Assembly: GCF_958979055.1 (NCBI RefSeq)
Contig: NC_084889.1
Coordinates: forward strand, 3,348,001-3,412,000
Direction of reading: 5' to 3'
DNA: 64,000 bases
Source: Alnus glutinosa
Taxonomy: Eukaryota > Streptophyta > Magnoliopsida > Fagales > Betulaceae
The notes beneath the pieces are model-generated. The model was not told the origin of the DNA. It searched no databases and saw only the letters and a list, made by a program, of their open reading frames with translations. The translations under genes were made by a program, and so were the position numbers. Shown here piece by piece: positions 46,610-60,464 of the stretch. Every line of letters begins with the position of its first letter. Position 1 is the first letter of the stretch.

Positions 46610-49600
46610 GAGTCAGGGATAAGAGGGTGAATGAAGAGGGTGTTATATTGAGAGGAAGAGCCGGCTGGCATGAAGCAATATGTGAGGCTCTGCAAGGATT
46701 TCTGTGCTGTTTTGGCCAAGAAAAGAAATGGCTTTCCTCAAAACACCACAGAATTGGTGGGTTGTTTGAACTTTATTTTTGTTAGAATTCTTGAAGGTGG
46801 CTCTAATTATAGCGTGTTTGGCAGCCTGAGTTGCCGTACTTGTGGCTATTTTTACATTTTGGATGATTGTTAGCTGCCGACGAGCGCAGACCAAGTCTTC
46901 TTCAGAACCATTAATTACACGACGACTCTCTTTCGCGTGGGAGGATAGGAGAAAGGACGTAAGAATACTACAACAGAGCATTGCTCTTATTCATTTACCC
47001 GCTTATCAAGGCCGAGTTGGCCGGCGCATGGATAATTAAGACGATGAATGTTTTTTACACAATTTTTTATATAATTTTTGTACATCTTTAATAATACCTT
47101 TTTAATATCAATAATTGAATATTTAGGGTTCACATGTAGTAGAAAAACAAATTTAATAATTGATCATAAAAAAAATAAAATAGTTAAAGTTGTGCAAGAA
47201 ACATTAATTATTCAATTAAGATTTGCCATCCATAATTCTTACCATAACTTGGTGTTAATCAAACTCTAGCTAGCTTTCAACTAATGCTATTATTCCCACT
47301 AATTTAACATACTCATTTTACATAAGTAAATACATGTGAAATGTTTTAAATAATTTTTTTTAAAAAAAAAAAATAAAAGGTGATTGACATGAAGAATCAC
47401 TTAAAATATATTATGTCAACCAATATAACATGAATATAATAAATAAATGTAAATAGTGACGTTACTCTACTTTTAGAAGTTTTAACGGCCAAAAAATTGA
47501 GTTCAAGAGTCCCTGAGTTGAAGGAATTTTTTTTAAAATTATTTTCTAGAGGGGCCTACATTTTGAGAAATTAAAGTATAATATCTAGCGTTTCTCTTTG
47601 TAACTTTATACACATTCTACTAGTTTGTTTGTGACTGAATTTGATGCATCATTTGATAAAGAGAACCTAACCCAGCAGCATGTCCTTAATTCCCTTTTCG
47701 ATCTTATAACATAAATTTTGATGAAAAAAATGTTTGGGTATTACAACTCTTAATTACTATAGTTTCCATACAAGTTAGACGTAACAATCCACATGTAGAA
47801 TCACATCAATCATGCACAACCAAATTTAGATGTTTAGTGACTACGTTATAAGCACGTGGACTTATAAAATCACGTAGCAATCTACATGCATGATACTGTC
47901 ACATCACCTTTAATCAAATTTAATTGTTTAGTAATTAGTGTGAAAAGTACTGTCAAATGGACTGTTACACCAATTTGCAAGGAAGTCTTAATAAAAGTTT
48001 AACAGCACTCGGTTTGTTATTCTCAAAAGAAAACTTCTAATGTCCAAGTTTAATCGAGACCACGTAGCTCACTTCTTCAAACCAAATACCCAATGAGCAT
48101 TTAGCTCTCTCCCTAAAAATGATGAAGTATTTTCCAATTTTTCTTAACTTCAAATCCTTTCAATTTTGGCGTCTCTTCCCTCTCTCTATTTCCGTATCAT
48201 TTTGGGGGTGGGAATTACGAAGGCCCAACTATACACCTAAGGCCTAAGAAGTGGGCTAATGGGTTATGGGCTGAAAGTTGGACCTGGCCTGGCCCAATGT
48301 AGCTTCAACTACAAACTTTGTGTTTATGCTGAAAGATTGGGCTTGAGTTGGTTTTACCCCTGGGCCGAGTGCAATCCATATATTTGCAAATTGTTGGCAG
48401 ATACATCGAACTATTTTGTTTATATATATTAAATAGTGTATTATTTTTAATGTGAAATATATTTACCTTTTTTTTTTATAAAAAATAAATAAATAAAACA
48501 CTGGTAATATAGGAGAAATTAAGAAAATAAAAATAGCAATTTACACAAAAGAAAAGACATGCATTTTTGGACATTTAAATTGTGACATAATTAGGAGCAG
48601 ATGTGTGCCTCACGTATTGATCAATTTGTGCAGCCTTTTTTTTTCTTTGCTTTGAAACATGCCCTGATAAAATATAATCATTAGTTATGACATTTAACGG
48701 GTATATATATATATATATCATGCATTTTTTTTCCTTGAATCATGAAAACATTCTTTTCATAATAACTTAGAGTTGATTAATTGGAATGATAATTGTTTCT
48801 ATGTCAACTGCTTTGAGCAAGTCAATTCAACCATTTTCAAGTATGTTTTAAAAAACGTACTATTTTAAGATTAAATTACAATTTAAAGTGTTAAATTGTA
48901 TTTTACTAAACATTTAACTGTATTTTTTAAATCGCATGTTTTGAAGCACAAATTCAAACGGAAAATAAATATAGGCTTTTTTTATAACATTTTTTTCCTT
49001 CTCTTTTGTGTGTATATATATATATACACACACAATCAATTAAAACTACTTTTACCAATATGCTATAACATCTTTTTTAAATATATATATATATATATAT
49101 AGTTTGATAACGTTTATTAAGAGATTTTTTTTTTCTTTTCTGTTTTAGTTGAAATAAGTATTTAGGCGTGACATAAAAGTAAAAGCAGTTTTAAGTTTGT
49201 TAGAACATTCTTAGTAAACTTATCAAAATAGCTTTTTGGCTATTTCGATGAGTCAGTTTGCTGAAATTGTCCTCAGCAGCCTTACTAATTTGATGAAAAA
49301 AAAAAAAAATTGATAAGTGAATAGTAATCACCAACAATAATGAACACAGTTCACTCACCAAAATAATTAAAAAATTATTAAAATGTTATCTCTCTTCAAT
49401 TTTTTTTTTTCCTCTTAAGCTTCACACATAGCTTATTTTTTGAAAAAGATTATTTAAATGAAATAGTGATTATTTAAAAAGTTGTGAACTAAAATAAAAA
49501 AAAAATAAAATAAAAAATTATTATTATTATTATTATTATTATTATTTTAATTAATAAAATTCGATAAAACTACTGATCGAGAAATGAGAATACTCTTCTT

Positions 49601-50389
49601 ATGAATACTTTTGGGAACGACAAATGGCATGAGGCCGCTCCGCTCTGCTATGCAACATTAGCAGTATAATTGCAGAAAAGACGGTCAGGAAAAGACATCA
49701 CCCACAGTAAAAAATTTGATAAATCATCCACAAAATTTTCATTTTCATTTTACTTCTCTCAAAAATATCAAATAAAAAACATTCTTACTTTTTTACACTT
49801 TTTACATCACATCAATAATTTTTTATTATTATTCAACCAAAAAAATTCACTACAAAACAAAACTTTTTCACTTTTCTATAAAACATTTTCAAATTTTCTA
49901 TCACATCAATCATTTCTTATTATTATTCAAATAAATATTTCAATTCACAATTACTTACCAAACAAGTCCCATGACTGTCCCATCTCGTGCGTGGACCAAA
50001 GAGATGTTTTAAGCTTTGGTGGTAGCCCTCCACTGCCACTAGCCTGGCTCTCTCTCCTCCGCACCTTATAAATTGATGAACTTTTCAGCAAATTAAAGCA
50101 AAATTTGAATGGAATGAAACATCATGGGAAAAGTGATCCAGCAAAGACTATAAAAGACACAGCACCAAAGCCAGATAGACCCTATTTATTAGATCAAAAG
50201 CGACTGTTTATGCATGGTTGTAGTTGATCTTATAAACCCCACCAACCCATTGACACATGTGACGCTCTCCTTCTCCAAAACCCAAATTACAGACCACGAC
50301 CATCTTTATTTTGAGTCATCGATCTCACCCATACATGGAGGCTGGAGCCATTTAGTTTGATATATGAGCACAAAGATCTTGATATAATT
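46610..50389. other. Intergenic stretch upstream of the LRX gene
   Basis: No gene supported on either strand. AT-rich DNA with TA runs (49013-49035, 49079-49100), a TTA microsatellite (about 49519-49545) and a copy of the dispersed AT-rich repeat (about 49740-49970, ending ACCAAACAAGTCCC). Confidence 0.45.
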
Positions 50390-50400
50390 AACTTTATAAT

Positions 50401-50663
50401 CTGTGACCACCAAAGGGTGGTGGTCGTTTAGTGGTCTTAGGTTTAATCTCTGAGTGGTTAGGTAAATATTAGGATATGGATTCGACTCCCGCAATAAAAT
50501 TCCTCATTAATGTCATGGTGAAACTGTGAAATTGGGTCATATATGCTATGGATTGCAAATCGTAAAGGTCTATTATGTTGAGGTTCCAACGCATGGATGC
50601 AACTATGGTCTCCTCCAAGTAGATAAACAATTCTGATCACCCCCGTTTATCCTTCTAAAAAAA
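50401..50663 (+). mobile_element. tRNA-derived SINE with perfect 11-bp target duplication
   Basis: A box-A-like TGGTCGTTTAGTGG lies near 50420 and a box-B-like GGATTCGACTCCC near 50477, the internal polymerase III promoter of tRNA-type SINEs. The element ends in an A run. It is bracketed by identical AACTTTATAAT copies (50390-50400 and 50664-50674). The length of 263 bp suits plant SINEs. There is no coding capacity. Confidence 0.85.
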
Positions 50664-50674
50664 AACTTTATAAT

Positions 50675-51194
50675 TCGCATGCATAACTTAAAATGTGTAT
50701 TTTCTTTTGGCCATACATGATACATTCAAGTTTCTAAAGGTTGAACTAATCAGAATTATTTATATTTTAATTGAAATTGAGATGATGTAATTTACAGTCA
50801 AAATTTTTGTTTTATTGCATTTAACTGTGTACATAGTATCATGTTATTTAAACATGATGTCATATTATTTAAAATTTTAAATAACTTGGCAACATATACA
50901 CCATTAAATCTATATCATAAAATGAACCCTTCTCATTTTACTTGAAATTTAGAATTTGCTAATTGTCAACCAACCAAATTATTTAATTTTGCTAATATAA
51001 GGGATGTTTAGGTGTGCGATTTTTTTGTATTCTTTTAAAATTTATTCAAAATCACGATTACAGAGGAAAAAAGAAAGTGTAACAATTATGTTTGGGAAGA
51101 TGAATTAAATTAAATATATTTAAGAAAATAAAAAAAAATTATAAATTGTAAAAAAAAATAAAAAACTGGAAAAAAAATATATATTTTTGTTTAT

Positions 51195-51230
<36 letters not shown>

Positions 51231-52174
51231 TACATATTTTTTAATTGGGTTTAAAAAAAAATTGAGTTGGGTTGAAAAGTAGAGCCAAACATGATTTCTT
51301 ACTTAAAAAAAATAAAAAGGTTGAGTTGAGAAAAGTTCCCAAATTGATTTGACATGAATTTCTTACAAACTGATTTGTCGAAAATTCTTACAAGCCGATC
51401 TAATAAATAGCCATGTGTCATCTAATATGTAAAAAACACATGTTTTTTTTTTTAATTAATTAATATAATAGAGATTTCAACTATTAATTCTCATTTCTTC
51501 TAATGTCAATCTCTCTTCTCCTAACATAATATTTCTCTCTCAAACCGGTAATATTTCTCTCTCAAACCGGTCATGGGAGTCCAAGAGTCTCAAACAGGTT
51601 TGAATAGATACGGATCTCTAAGCTCTGACTGATGCTCAATTCAATGGCTTCAAATCTCTCATTGTCTAATAGTTCTATATCATAGGTATAGAGAGGGACA
51701 TAGTTACAATTATAAGTGTCCTACATGACTTAAGTATAATCTTAATTATGTGTATATAAACTTCATGGTGAGTTTTATTAGAGCCGTCACCAGGTCGAGT
51801 ATAAGATCGAACGCAGCCAGGGACGGAAGGAGGGGGGGTTGGTAGGGGCCATGGCCCCTCTAATTTCTTTTAAAAAAAAATTATAAGGTTGGGATTTTTT
51901 TTAAAATAAAAATAAAAAAAAATTTAGCCGACTAGCTCCTACCAAAAAAATATTTTGGCCACTGGCCCCTACCCATAAGAGATCGAATTGATTGCGACTT
52001 TGTAATCAAGTTACGAAGATGACGACCTATAATAAGTTGTATTCAAATGTCTTTATATATATATACATGCATACCAGACACCCTCCTCTCGGCTCTTACA
52101 AATGAATTTTTAAAATTGAGTTTTCCTTAAAATTTGTAAGAGAGAGAGAGAGAGAGAGTGATTTTTTTGGTTCG
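50675..52174. other. AT-rich spacer with possible hAT MITE remnant
   Basis: No gene supported. At 51817-51975 a stretch begins CAGGGACGGAAGGAGGGG and contains GGCCACTGGCCCCTACC, reminiscent of hAT-type MITE ends, but a clean right terminus is lacking. TA and GA microsatellites occur near 51198-51220 and 52140-52158. Confidence 0.4.
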
Positions 52175-52175
52175 A

Positions 52176-52766
52176 GAAATAGTACATGTACTTATAAACT
52201 TTTACAAAAAAAGTTTACAAACTGACATGGCATGCATATGACATTTTATTTACTAAAAAAGTTAGAAACGTAGGATTCCACTTTCACACTAAATCCAGGT
52301 GGAAGCTTCCATGGGCAGAGCTTCCATGGACGACTGGCGATGGGAGCTTGGTATAGATGGACAGCCGGCGAGAGGGGAGAGGTCCCGGGAGAGGACGGCG
52401 TGCGGGCAGCCTTATGGTTAGGGTCGGGCACATCGGCCGGAGATGAGATCTAACAAACCCACATCGGCGTGGGTTTGGTTGGTCCTGCCGAAAACCCACC
52501 ATTGTCGCCATTCCCTTGCTTTGTCCTCGCTGACTGTTCTCCGTTCTCACCAGTGAATCTAGGTTCAACTGGATCTACTGGTCGGGCTTCCACCGAGCTG
52601 GTCGGTGTCGTGGTCGGCCGATGTGTTGGATTTTCGATGGTGTCTGGGTTCAATCGGCCGAAGAGAAGGACATTTTTGTATTTTAACATTTATTCCACGT
52701 AGAATGCCAAATCAGTTCATAAACTTTCCTCCGTAAAAGTTTGTAAGTACCCATACAAATTTCTTT
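52176..52766. mobile_element. ~590-bp TIR element with GC-rich interior
   Basis: The outer about 90 bp on each side are inverted copies: ACTTATAAACTTTTAC on the left (from about 52189) and, reverse-complemented, ACTTACAAACTTTTAC on the right. Both continue through AGTTTA, a GAACTGA-like step and GGCAT. The interior (52290-52680) is much richer in GC than the surroundings and open on both strands, but no protein family is recognised. It is probably a second non-autonomous MULE-type element with captured DNA. No target duplication was defined. Confidence 0.5.
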
Positions 52767-52817
52767 TTTAAAAAAAAAAAAAAAAAAATCGAGAGAGAGA
52801 TGGTTGCATGATGTGGG

Positions 52818-53069
52818 CAACAAGGATCCGTAGCACAATTCAAGGACTTATTTCTGCGTATGGGAAATTCCAATAACGAAGCAATAAACTAAAGAATCTG
52901 ATCCTGGAGAAGGACAAAATAGATTGGGTAAAAGCCAAACAAACAACAAGGGTGCGTAGCACAATTCAAGGACGTATTTCTGCATATGGGAAATTCAAAT
53001 AACGAAGCAATAAACTAGAGAATCTGATCCTGGAGAATGGCAAAATAGATTGGGTAAAAGTCAAACGTT
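52818..53069. repeat. Two tandem 126-bp units
   Basis: Units at 52818-52943 and 52944-53069 both begin CAACAAGG. They share GTAGCACAATTCAAGGAC and AATCTGATCCTGGAGAA with only scattered differences. No coding sense is evident. Confidence 0.85.
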
Positions 53070-55494
53070 TCGCTAGGCCGTTTTTTATTCTCTTTTTCCA
53101 TTAATGATTCAAGCTGTGACTTTGGAGTAAAGAAAGGACAGCTGACGGTTCAAACTAAGTAATCAAGAAAATTAATTAGTAATAAAAAAAACACGTTTCA
53201 CATATTAAATTGAATGTGCTCGTTCAAATAAAAATATTAAGTTGTAAGGGTATTGGTATTACTGTCCATAACAATGATGGAATATGAAATAAAAAGAAAA
53301 AATAATAATAAAAATTTAAGATACAAATTGTTTATGAGGTCCAACTATGTATTTACGTCCACATAAATACGGCTATATTCAATAATAATTTAAGGTTAAA
53401 GCATAATATATTTATAACAAAATTCTACTGAACGGACATATATAAAAAATTTCAAAATACTTTATACTAACTGGCACTATAATGTACTCTCGTATTACTC
53501 TTTATGCTAAAAAAAAAATATGAGCCACTTATTCTAACAAGAACCAACTAATAAAATTTGTTGCTAAGAGAACTTCGACAACATATTACTATTCGGAGAT
53601 TAAAGTAATGAAAAAACAAAAAAAAATTGATGAAGCTTTGAAGGTAAGAAATAGGAAATAAAATATTGAAAACAGAAAAAAAAAAAAAAAAAAAAAGAAA
53701 ATTATTTGCAGTTTATGAACTTTTTTTACGCTATTTGAAACCTGGGATTTTTTATTTTTTTGGTCTTTGTATTTTTTGGTTCAATGGTGATAGTGAGTCA
53801 TGCGATGAGACGTTAATTCTTTTCTTTCTCTAAATTTCCATTTTCTTTTAAGTTTAACCCAAACCTTCTCTTATTTTAGAAATGGGTAGATAACTTTTGC
53901 AAACTAAAAATGTGTCTTTAGATAACTGATTGTCTGATTCCATCGTCAACCATTATCGACCTGTCTGCGTTTTGTAATGACAGGCTAATTATGGTGACAA
54001 ATTATCGAGAAAAAAAAAAAGCCTTAATTTGGAAAACCGATTATGTCTTTATGTAGAAAATTTAAGATCTTTTAAAAATTTGTGATGGATATATGATATA
54101 TATCATGAGAACAAAATATAAAAAGTTGGTTTGTTTTAAAAATTAGAATATAACCACATAAATAAAGTCATTAACAAGCTGATAACGTTTTTTCCATCTT
54201 CCTTTTGTTTTTTTTTTTTTTTGTTTTAGAAAAAAATTCTAAACAAAAATATTAATAAACAACCCAAAATACAAAACATTCACAAATTACTAAAACATAT
54301 TTTAATCCTTGTGTTATATCAAAATACTCTTTAAATGAAAAATAAAAAAATAAAAAAAAAAATCATCCAACACAATTAACAATAGAATCGTAATTTTGAC
54401 GTAAACTCGTAGGATTCTGAAGCAGTCGAAAAGGATCTAATTGAGGAATGCAAACAAATAGTCAAATTTCAAGCGTTATAAAAAGACATATAGGATTTTG
54501 AAGCTTGTCACTGTCTTTTTTTTTTTATTATTATTATTATTTTTTATTTTTAATCTAGTGAGAGTAACCAAACAGGTCCAAATATAATTTACAAGAATTC
54601 ATTTTAAATTGACAAAAACATCATCATTTGATTCTTTTTGGGCATGAAAGGACGCTGCTAATTCATGGTGCAGAATCTTCAAAGCTTTTTTTTAATTTTT
54701 TTTTTTCTTATTTAATCTTCAAAACTTTGAAACAACAGTAAAATCAATGTTCTTACAATTTCGTTTATTTTTAAATTCTGGGAATGAGGCGATTTATAAA
54801 CGATAAAGGGCATTTTTAGTCTATCTAGGTGACTGTTTACCTAGACGGTTTTAATGTATGTTTGTTAAGAGACATAAAATTTTATAATTAGCATAAAATA
54901 ACTCTTAATTTAACCAATCATTAAATTCTGATAATTTTTCAACAGATACTTAGTGTTGACCATTATAGCACATTTATAATTAATAGTTATTTAATTTTAA
55001 CCGTTAGATCATAATTGATAATAATGATTACTTTATCTCAATCGTTAGATCAAATTTGTTTAAGCAGTCAAGTAAATCTAACCGTTGAATCTTACTTTTA
55101 AGCATTTTAGGATCTAAACCAAATTACCATATCATACCGATCACACTCATCCTAAAATTAATTATCATAATATGACCGTTTTGAGCTCCGAGACATTGTG
55201 CTAAGTGTGCCATCGAGGTGCCACAAAAACACCACCGAAGGCCCCGCTGTCCAAAGGCATGCTTACCATGCATAACAAATGGTTAAAGGCAATAGCTTGA
55301 AGTGAGTTAACACTAACAAATGCCTTCATTTTCTTCTCATTTTCTTAAATAGGATCCTCTTCTTTCTAGACTCGTCAGTACCCTTTTTTTGTGAAATATT
55401 TCCAAAATAAAAACATACATATATACTCATAAAATTTTTAAAACATTATGAAACTAATTTATATATATAAAAAAGTAATTGTATTAGGAGTCTA
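53070..55494. other. AT-rich spacer
   Basis: No gene, RNA or well-bounded repeat supported. It holds A and T homopolymer runs and short low-complexity frames. Confidence 0.5.
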
Positions 55495-55995
55495 TTTTTT
55501 TTTTTTTGTTAACAAAATAGTTGTTCTTATTGATAAAATAGAACAAGATAATCCAAATCAGGATCTAGGGACAACAAGTTTCCTCGTTACAGTACCACAT
55601 ATGCTATCTGGGATATATTCCAACCATACATAATTTATTACGTTGGTGGTTACAGCCTTTGCCAAGGTATGAGCTGCTGAATTTGCTTCCCTTCGCACAT
55701 GTATAACAATAGATAATTTGAAAGTGCCTAATTCTTGTTTGACTCATTCTATGAAATAACCACGGCTATTCAGGGATGATTTTGCAATATTAATCTCTTT
55801 AACTATATGCAAAGCATCACCTTCAAATATTACGTAAAGAAAGCCCACTTCCTTGCTGAACATCACTGCAGATGCTATTGCTTTCGCTCCATGTGGATCT
55901 ACCATAATGTTTTCGGTAAAACTACGGGCTCCCAGAAAAAACCCCTGACAGTCCCAAACTAAAAATTCAATACCCGATACAACCCTTCTTTTTGT
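55495..55995 (-). pseudogene. 5'-truncated LINE with RNase H (RVT_3) domain
   Basis: The minus-strand frame from about 55995 to a stop at 55558-55560 reads LGARSFTENIMVDPHGAKAI, IFEGDALHIVKEIN, and VIHVRREANSAAHTLAKAV. This is the plant RNase H-like domain found at the C-terminus of LINE reverse transcriptases. One in-frame TGA follows RGYFIE. Beyond the stop a short 3' part leads to a poly(A) tail, seen as T run 55495-55507. Truncated 5' end plus tail fit target-primed retroposition. No target duplication was recognised. Confidence 0.82.
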
Positions 55996-57562
55996 TTATT
56001 GCCGCATCTCAATTTGTTATTCACTCCGGGGTAAGGAGGTTGCCATGATATGTTGCTCAAATTTGTAACTTGTCCCTTCAGTGGGATACTGTTTGTTATA
56101 TACACTCTTACTTCTATACTTTTTAGCATAATTTTTAAAATTATTCGATCAAAATATAATAATGATAAATTTAATTAAATAATAATTTTAAAAACAAATC
56201 ATAAAAGTGAGCGTACGTAGCCTTATTAATTAAAATCATTTTATCCATGGAAAGATATAACAAATTTGATGAACCTTGCATTCCATAGACTGGAAAAGGA
56301 AAAATAAAAACAAATGGATCTGTTTCATGTCAATCTCAACAAGACTTGAGAGACATTCAAAAGAAATTTCGGTTCTGTTTTTAATTTTGGTTGGAGGTAG
56401 ATGGACGGGTCTCGTCCACCTGGAACCAACCTTTTCAATCATTGGTAAAGTAAATGAGATTCATTTTCGATAAGTCTTATTTTACTGTCCTAAAACACCA
56501 CTAATCAAAGTAGTTAAGCATATTTATCTCCGTTAACAAAAAGATCCTTATGAAGAATATGTTGGAGGTCTCAAGTCAAAGGAGCTCCCTAAACTTTTTT
56601 CAAACATTCTGCTTCTTTATTGAAGAGCATACTGCTACGTCCACTCCACTTTCCGCTGCTTGCACTCAATCTCTGGTTCACTGGTCAAACAAAAGTACGG
56701 TGTGCTCATAGCCTTAACCAGGTGGGGACAGGGAAGGGGCTAAATCGGAAATTGAAAAGAGAGAGAGAGAGAGGGGGGGGGGAAGGTGGTAGTGTAATAA
56801 TGGTGGGGAAGTGTGAGAAACAGAGAGCATTCAATGCAGACATGTTTGTATTGACTGGGAGAGTAAATGAGGAATTGATGGGTTGCAAAGGATTTGCCTT
56901 TATTATGCCCTACCACCACTCCTAGCTCAGAGGGGGAAGGGAAGAGAGAAAAAGGAAAAGAGTGGTTGGTGTGGTAGTATAATAGTGGGGGAGGAGTAGT
57001 TGGAGCCTATTTTTTGCTGCTGCTGCTGTGCTTCTTCCATTGCCCAGGTTGTGTTTTACCTTTGGGATAGTTGGGGGAATATTTATTTATTTCTTTTTAT
57101 TGTCTATTTTGTGGGCTCAGCAGAAGTTAATGGGAACGGGTTTAGGATTTAGTAAGATCTTTTGCTCATAAGATTTTAAAAAGATGGGTGTTGGGTTTGA
57201 ATCGAGAGGCTTAATTATGGGTCCTCGGAGGATTCCAAAGCTGGGATTTTTTCTGATCGCAATTTAAAGGTTTGTTCATAATCAGATGACCCTTTTGTTT
57301 CTTTTTCTTTTTCTCTTCTTTAAGACCGAGCCTGGCTGATCTCACTAAAGTTCTGGGTCTTATAAATGGAAGAATAATCTTTGTTTTTTTGCTTCTTTGA
57401 ATGTTTGCTAGGTGTTAAAGGTAAAGGGCAGTGGACTTAAAGTTTGAAATGTATGTGACTGAGAGACTCGACCTCTGCGGCTAAAGATTTCATCTTGAAA
57501 ACCCCATTTGCTTTCCGTTTGAGTTTGAAATATTGGCCGTGGGAAAGAGAGGAAGACCAGGC
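55996..57562. other. 5' flank and leader of the sulfurase-like gene
   Basis: No separate gene supported. A GA/G-rich run lies at about 56758-56781. The stretch nearest the start codon, from about 57000, looks like transcribed leader, possibly with a 5' untranslated intron, but borders cannot be fixed. Confidence 0.4.
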
Positions 57563-60421
57563 ATGCATATGTCACTATGGAAGCCTATCACCCAATGTGC
57601 CGCTATAATCATGGACAAGAAGAGCAGGAGGAGAGATGGTTCTGGTTTGACTGAGGAAGGGAAGCGAAGGCCCTCGATTCTCAGGCAATTGCAGGAGAAC
57701 AAGCTCAGGGAGGCTCTTGAGGAAGCGTCCGAAGCTGGGTCTCTTTCAAAATCCCAAGATGTTGATCCTTCAGAGGCTTCGAACCAAGAGGGTGGTGGTG
57801 GTGGTGGTCTTGGGCGCTCCAGATCCCTTGCCCGCCTTCATGCCCAGAAAGAGTTCTTGCGTGCCACGGCTCTCGCGGCTGAGCGAAGCTTTAGCTCGGA
57901 GGAGCTCATTCCTAGCTACCAAGATGCCTTCAACAAGTTCCTCACAGCGTACCCCAAGTTTCAATCCACGGAAAAGATTGACCAGTTGAGGTTGAACGAG
58001 TACGGCCACCTGACGGAGTCGTCTGCAAAGGTATGCCTTGATTACTGTGGCTTTGGCCTGTTCTCTTACCTTCAAACTCAGCAATATTGGGAATCATCGG
58101 CATTTAGTTTGTCTGAGATAACTGCGAATTTGAGCAACCATGCCCTTTATGGAGGTGCCGAGGAAGGGACCACAGAAGATGATATTAAGAGTAGGATTAT
58201 GGATTATTTGAACATTCCTGAGAATGAATATGGCCTTGTTTTTACTGTTAGTAGGGGTTCTGCATTTAAATTGCTTGCTGAATCTTACCCTTTCCAAACG
58301 AACAAGAAGTTGTTGACCATGTTTGATCATGAGAGCCAGTCTGTGAATTGGATGGCTCAGAGTGCCAAGGAAAAAGGTGCTAAGGTTTACAGTGCCTGGT
58401 TTAAGTGGCCTACTATGAAACTCTGCTCCAGGGAGTTGAGAAAGAAAATTGCAAATAAGAAGAGGAGGAAGAAGGATTCTGCTGGGCTTTTTGTATTTCC
58501 TGTTCAGTCTAGGGTAACTGGGGCCAAGTATTCTTACCAGTGGATGGCACTTGCTCAGCAAAACAATTGGCATGTTTTGCTTGATGCGGGGTCATTGGGT
58601 CCTAAGGACATGGATTCTCTTGGGTTATCCCTCTTTAGGCCGGATTTTATTATCACATCGTTTTACAGGGTATTTGGGTCTGACCCAACTGGATTTGGAT
58701 GCCTTCTGATAAAGAAATCTGTGATTGGAAGTCTGCAAAGCCAATCTGGGCATACTGGGTCTGGAATGGTGAGGATCGTCCCAGTGTTCCCACAGTACCT
58801 TAGCGATTCTGTGGATGGTCTTGATGTTTTGGCTGGAATTGAAGATGATGCATTAAATAGCAATGAAGAATCAATGCCTGAAACACATGGGGGGTCGCAG
58901 ATGCCAGCCTTTTCAGGTGTATTTACTTCCAACCAGGTGAGGGATGTCTTTGAGGCTGAGATCGAACAAGATAACAGCTCAGACAGGGATGGGGCTAGCA
59001 CAATATTTGAGGAGGCTGAGAGCTTTACAGTCGGAGAGGTTATGAAAAGTCCGGTTTTCAGTGAGGATGAATCATCAGACTATTCATACTGGATTGATTT
59101 GGGTCAGAGTCCACTGGGGTCTGATAATTCTGGCCAATTGACAAAACAGAAAACAGGCTCACCGTTGCCGCCATCATGGTTTTCTGGCGGGAGAAGCAGT
59201 AAGCGACTCTCACCAAAACCAAGATCAAAAATATCTCAGAGCCCGGTATATGGTGACAGGAGTGTAAATCTCAAACTGCATGAAGATCCTGTGTTATCCT
59301 TTGATGCAGCTGTCTTGTCAGTGTCACAGGAGCTGGACCGGGTTAAGGGAATTCCTGAAGAACAGTTAGCCAAAGCAGATGCGTCTGCAGGTAGTGAATA
59401 TTATGCAGATTCCCAGCAAGTTGAGGAGATTCAAGAAGAACCTGAAATCAGAGGAGATTCAGTGCGTAATGATACTAAGTTGAGCTCTTCTGTAGATGAA
59501 TTCAGACACAAGAACCAGAATACTGACCTTCGGCATGGCAATCGCGAGAGTTCCTCAACCTCTAAAGTAGGTCAAGAAGTGAAAGAAAGTGCTATAAGGA
59601 GAGAGACAGAAGGTGAGTATAGACTACTTGGAAGGAGAGAAGGGAACCGATTTGCTGGCAGTAGATTTTTTGGTGTTGAAGATGGTGACAGAGTTGCGAG
59701 CATGGGCCGAAGGGTGTCTTTTAGCATAGAAGACAACCACAAAGAGGGTTTGAGCCACTTGTTTGAGCCTGGAGAAGTATCTAGGACTACCCTCGGTGAT
59801 GATGAGTCCACAAGTGATGGAGAATATGGTGATGAGCAAGAGTGGGGAAGGAGGGAGCCCGAGATAATTTGTCGGCATCTTGATCATGTCAATATGTTGG
59901 GTTTGAATAAAACTACCCTCAGGCTGCGATATATGATCAATTGGCTTGTTACCTCATTACTTCAACTTCGGTTACCCGGTTCAGATGAAGGTGAGGGAGT
60001 GTCTCTTGTACAAATATATGGCCCGAAGATTAAATATGAAAGGGGTGCATCTGTAGCTTTCAATGTGAGAGAGAGCAGTGGAAGAGGGCTTGTTCACCCA
60101 GAAATTGTACAAAAGTTGGCTGAGAAAAATGGCATTTCTCTTGGCATTGGTATCCTAAGTCACGTTCGGATGGTGGACGGTCCAAAACAGCATTGTGGGG
60201 CATTTGATCTTGAAGATACAGCCTTGTGCAAGCCAATGGCTAATGGCTGCCAGGATGGTAAAAATATGTTCTTCCGAGTTGAGGTTGTTACTGCATCGCT
60301 CGGTTTTCTAACCAACTTTGAAGATATTTATAAGATGTGGGCTTTTGTGGCAAAGTTTCTTAATCCATCATTTGTTGAAGAGGATGAATTATCTACAATT
60401 CCAGAAAATTCAGAAACATAG
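57563..60421 (+). CDS. Molybdenum-cofactor-sulfurase-like protein (PLP-transferase fold)
   Basis: Single-exon gene for 952 aa, similar to the Arabidopsis At2g23520/At4g37100/At5g66950 group, whose function is not established. The N-terminus [20 protein letters not shown] is characteristic and sets the start at 57563; the frame is open 10 codons further upstream. Then [20 protein letters not shown] leads into an aminotransferase class-V-like fold (about 125-425) with [31 protein letters not shown] and [20 protein letters not shown]. At the place of the PLP lysine (SFYK in MOCO sulfurases) it reads SFYR, Arg369. A long acidic, Ser-rich middle is followed by a conserved C-terminal block starting [20 protein letters not shown]. 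It lacks the MOSC domain of true MOCO sulfurases. Confidence 0.9.
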   Translation: MHMSLWKPITQCAAIIMDKKSRRRDGSGLTEEGKRRPSILRQLQENKLREALEEASEAGSLSKSQDVDPSEASNQEGGGGGGLGRSRSLARLHAQKEFLRATALAAERSFSSEELIPSYQDAFNKFLTAYPKFQSTEKIDQLRLNEYGHLTESSAKVCLDYCGFGLFSYLQTQQYWESSAFSLSEITANLSNHALYGGAEEGTTEDDIKSRIMDYLNIPENEYGLVFTVSRGSAFKLLAESYPFQTNKKLLTMFDHESQSVNWMAQSAKEKGAKVYSAWFKWPTMKLCSRELRKKIANKKRRKKDSAGLFVFPVQSRVTGAKYSYQWMALAQQNNWHVLLDAGSLGPKDMDSLGLSLFRPDFIITSFYRVFGSDPTGFGCLLIKKSVIGSLQSQSGHTGSGMVRIVPVFPQYLSDSVDGLDVLAGIEDDALNSNEESMPETHGGSQMPAFSGVFTSNQVRDVFEAEIEQDNSSDRDGASTIFEEAESFTVGEVMKSPVFSEDESSDYSYWIDLGQSPLGSDNSGQLTKQKTGSPLPPSWFSGGRSSKRLSPKPRSKISQSPVYGDRSVNLKLHEDPVLSFDAAVLSVSQELDRVKGIPEEQLAKADASAGSEYYADSQQVEEIQEEPEIRGDSVRNDTKLSSSVDEFRHKNQNTDLRHGNRESSSTSKVGQEVKESAIRRETEGEYRLLGRREGNRFAGSRFFGVEDGDRVASMGRRVSFSIEDNHKEGLSHLFEPGEVSRTTLGDDESTSDGEYGDEQEWGRREPEIICRHLDHVNMLGLNKTTLRLRYMINWLVTSLLQLRLPGSDEGEGVSLVQIYGPKIKYERGASVAFNVRESSGRGLVHPEIVQKLAEKNGISLGIGILSHVRMVDGPKQHCGAFDLEDTALCKPMANGCQDGKNMFFRVEVVTASLGFLTNFEDIYKMWAFVAKFLNPSFVEEDELSTIPENSET

Positions 60422-60464
60422 GACTGGGAGCTTGTGTCATGTTTTTGTTTTCATTTTGAAGATA

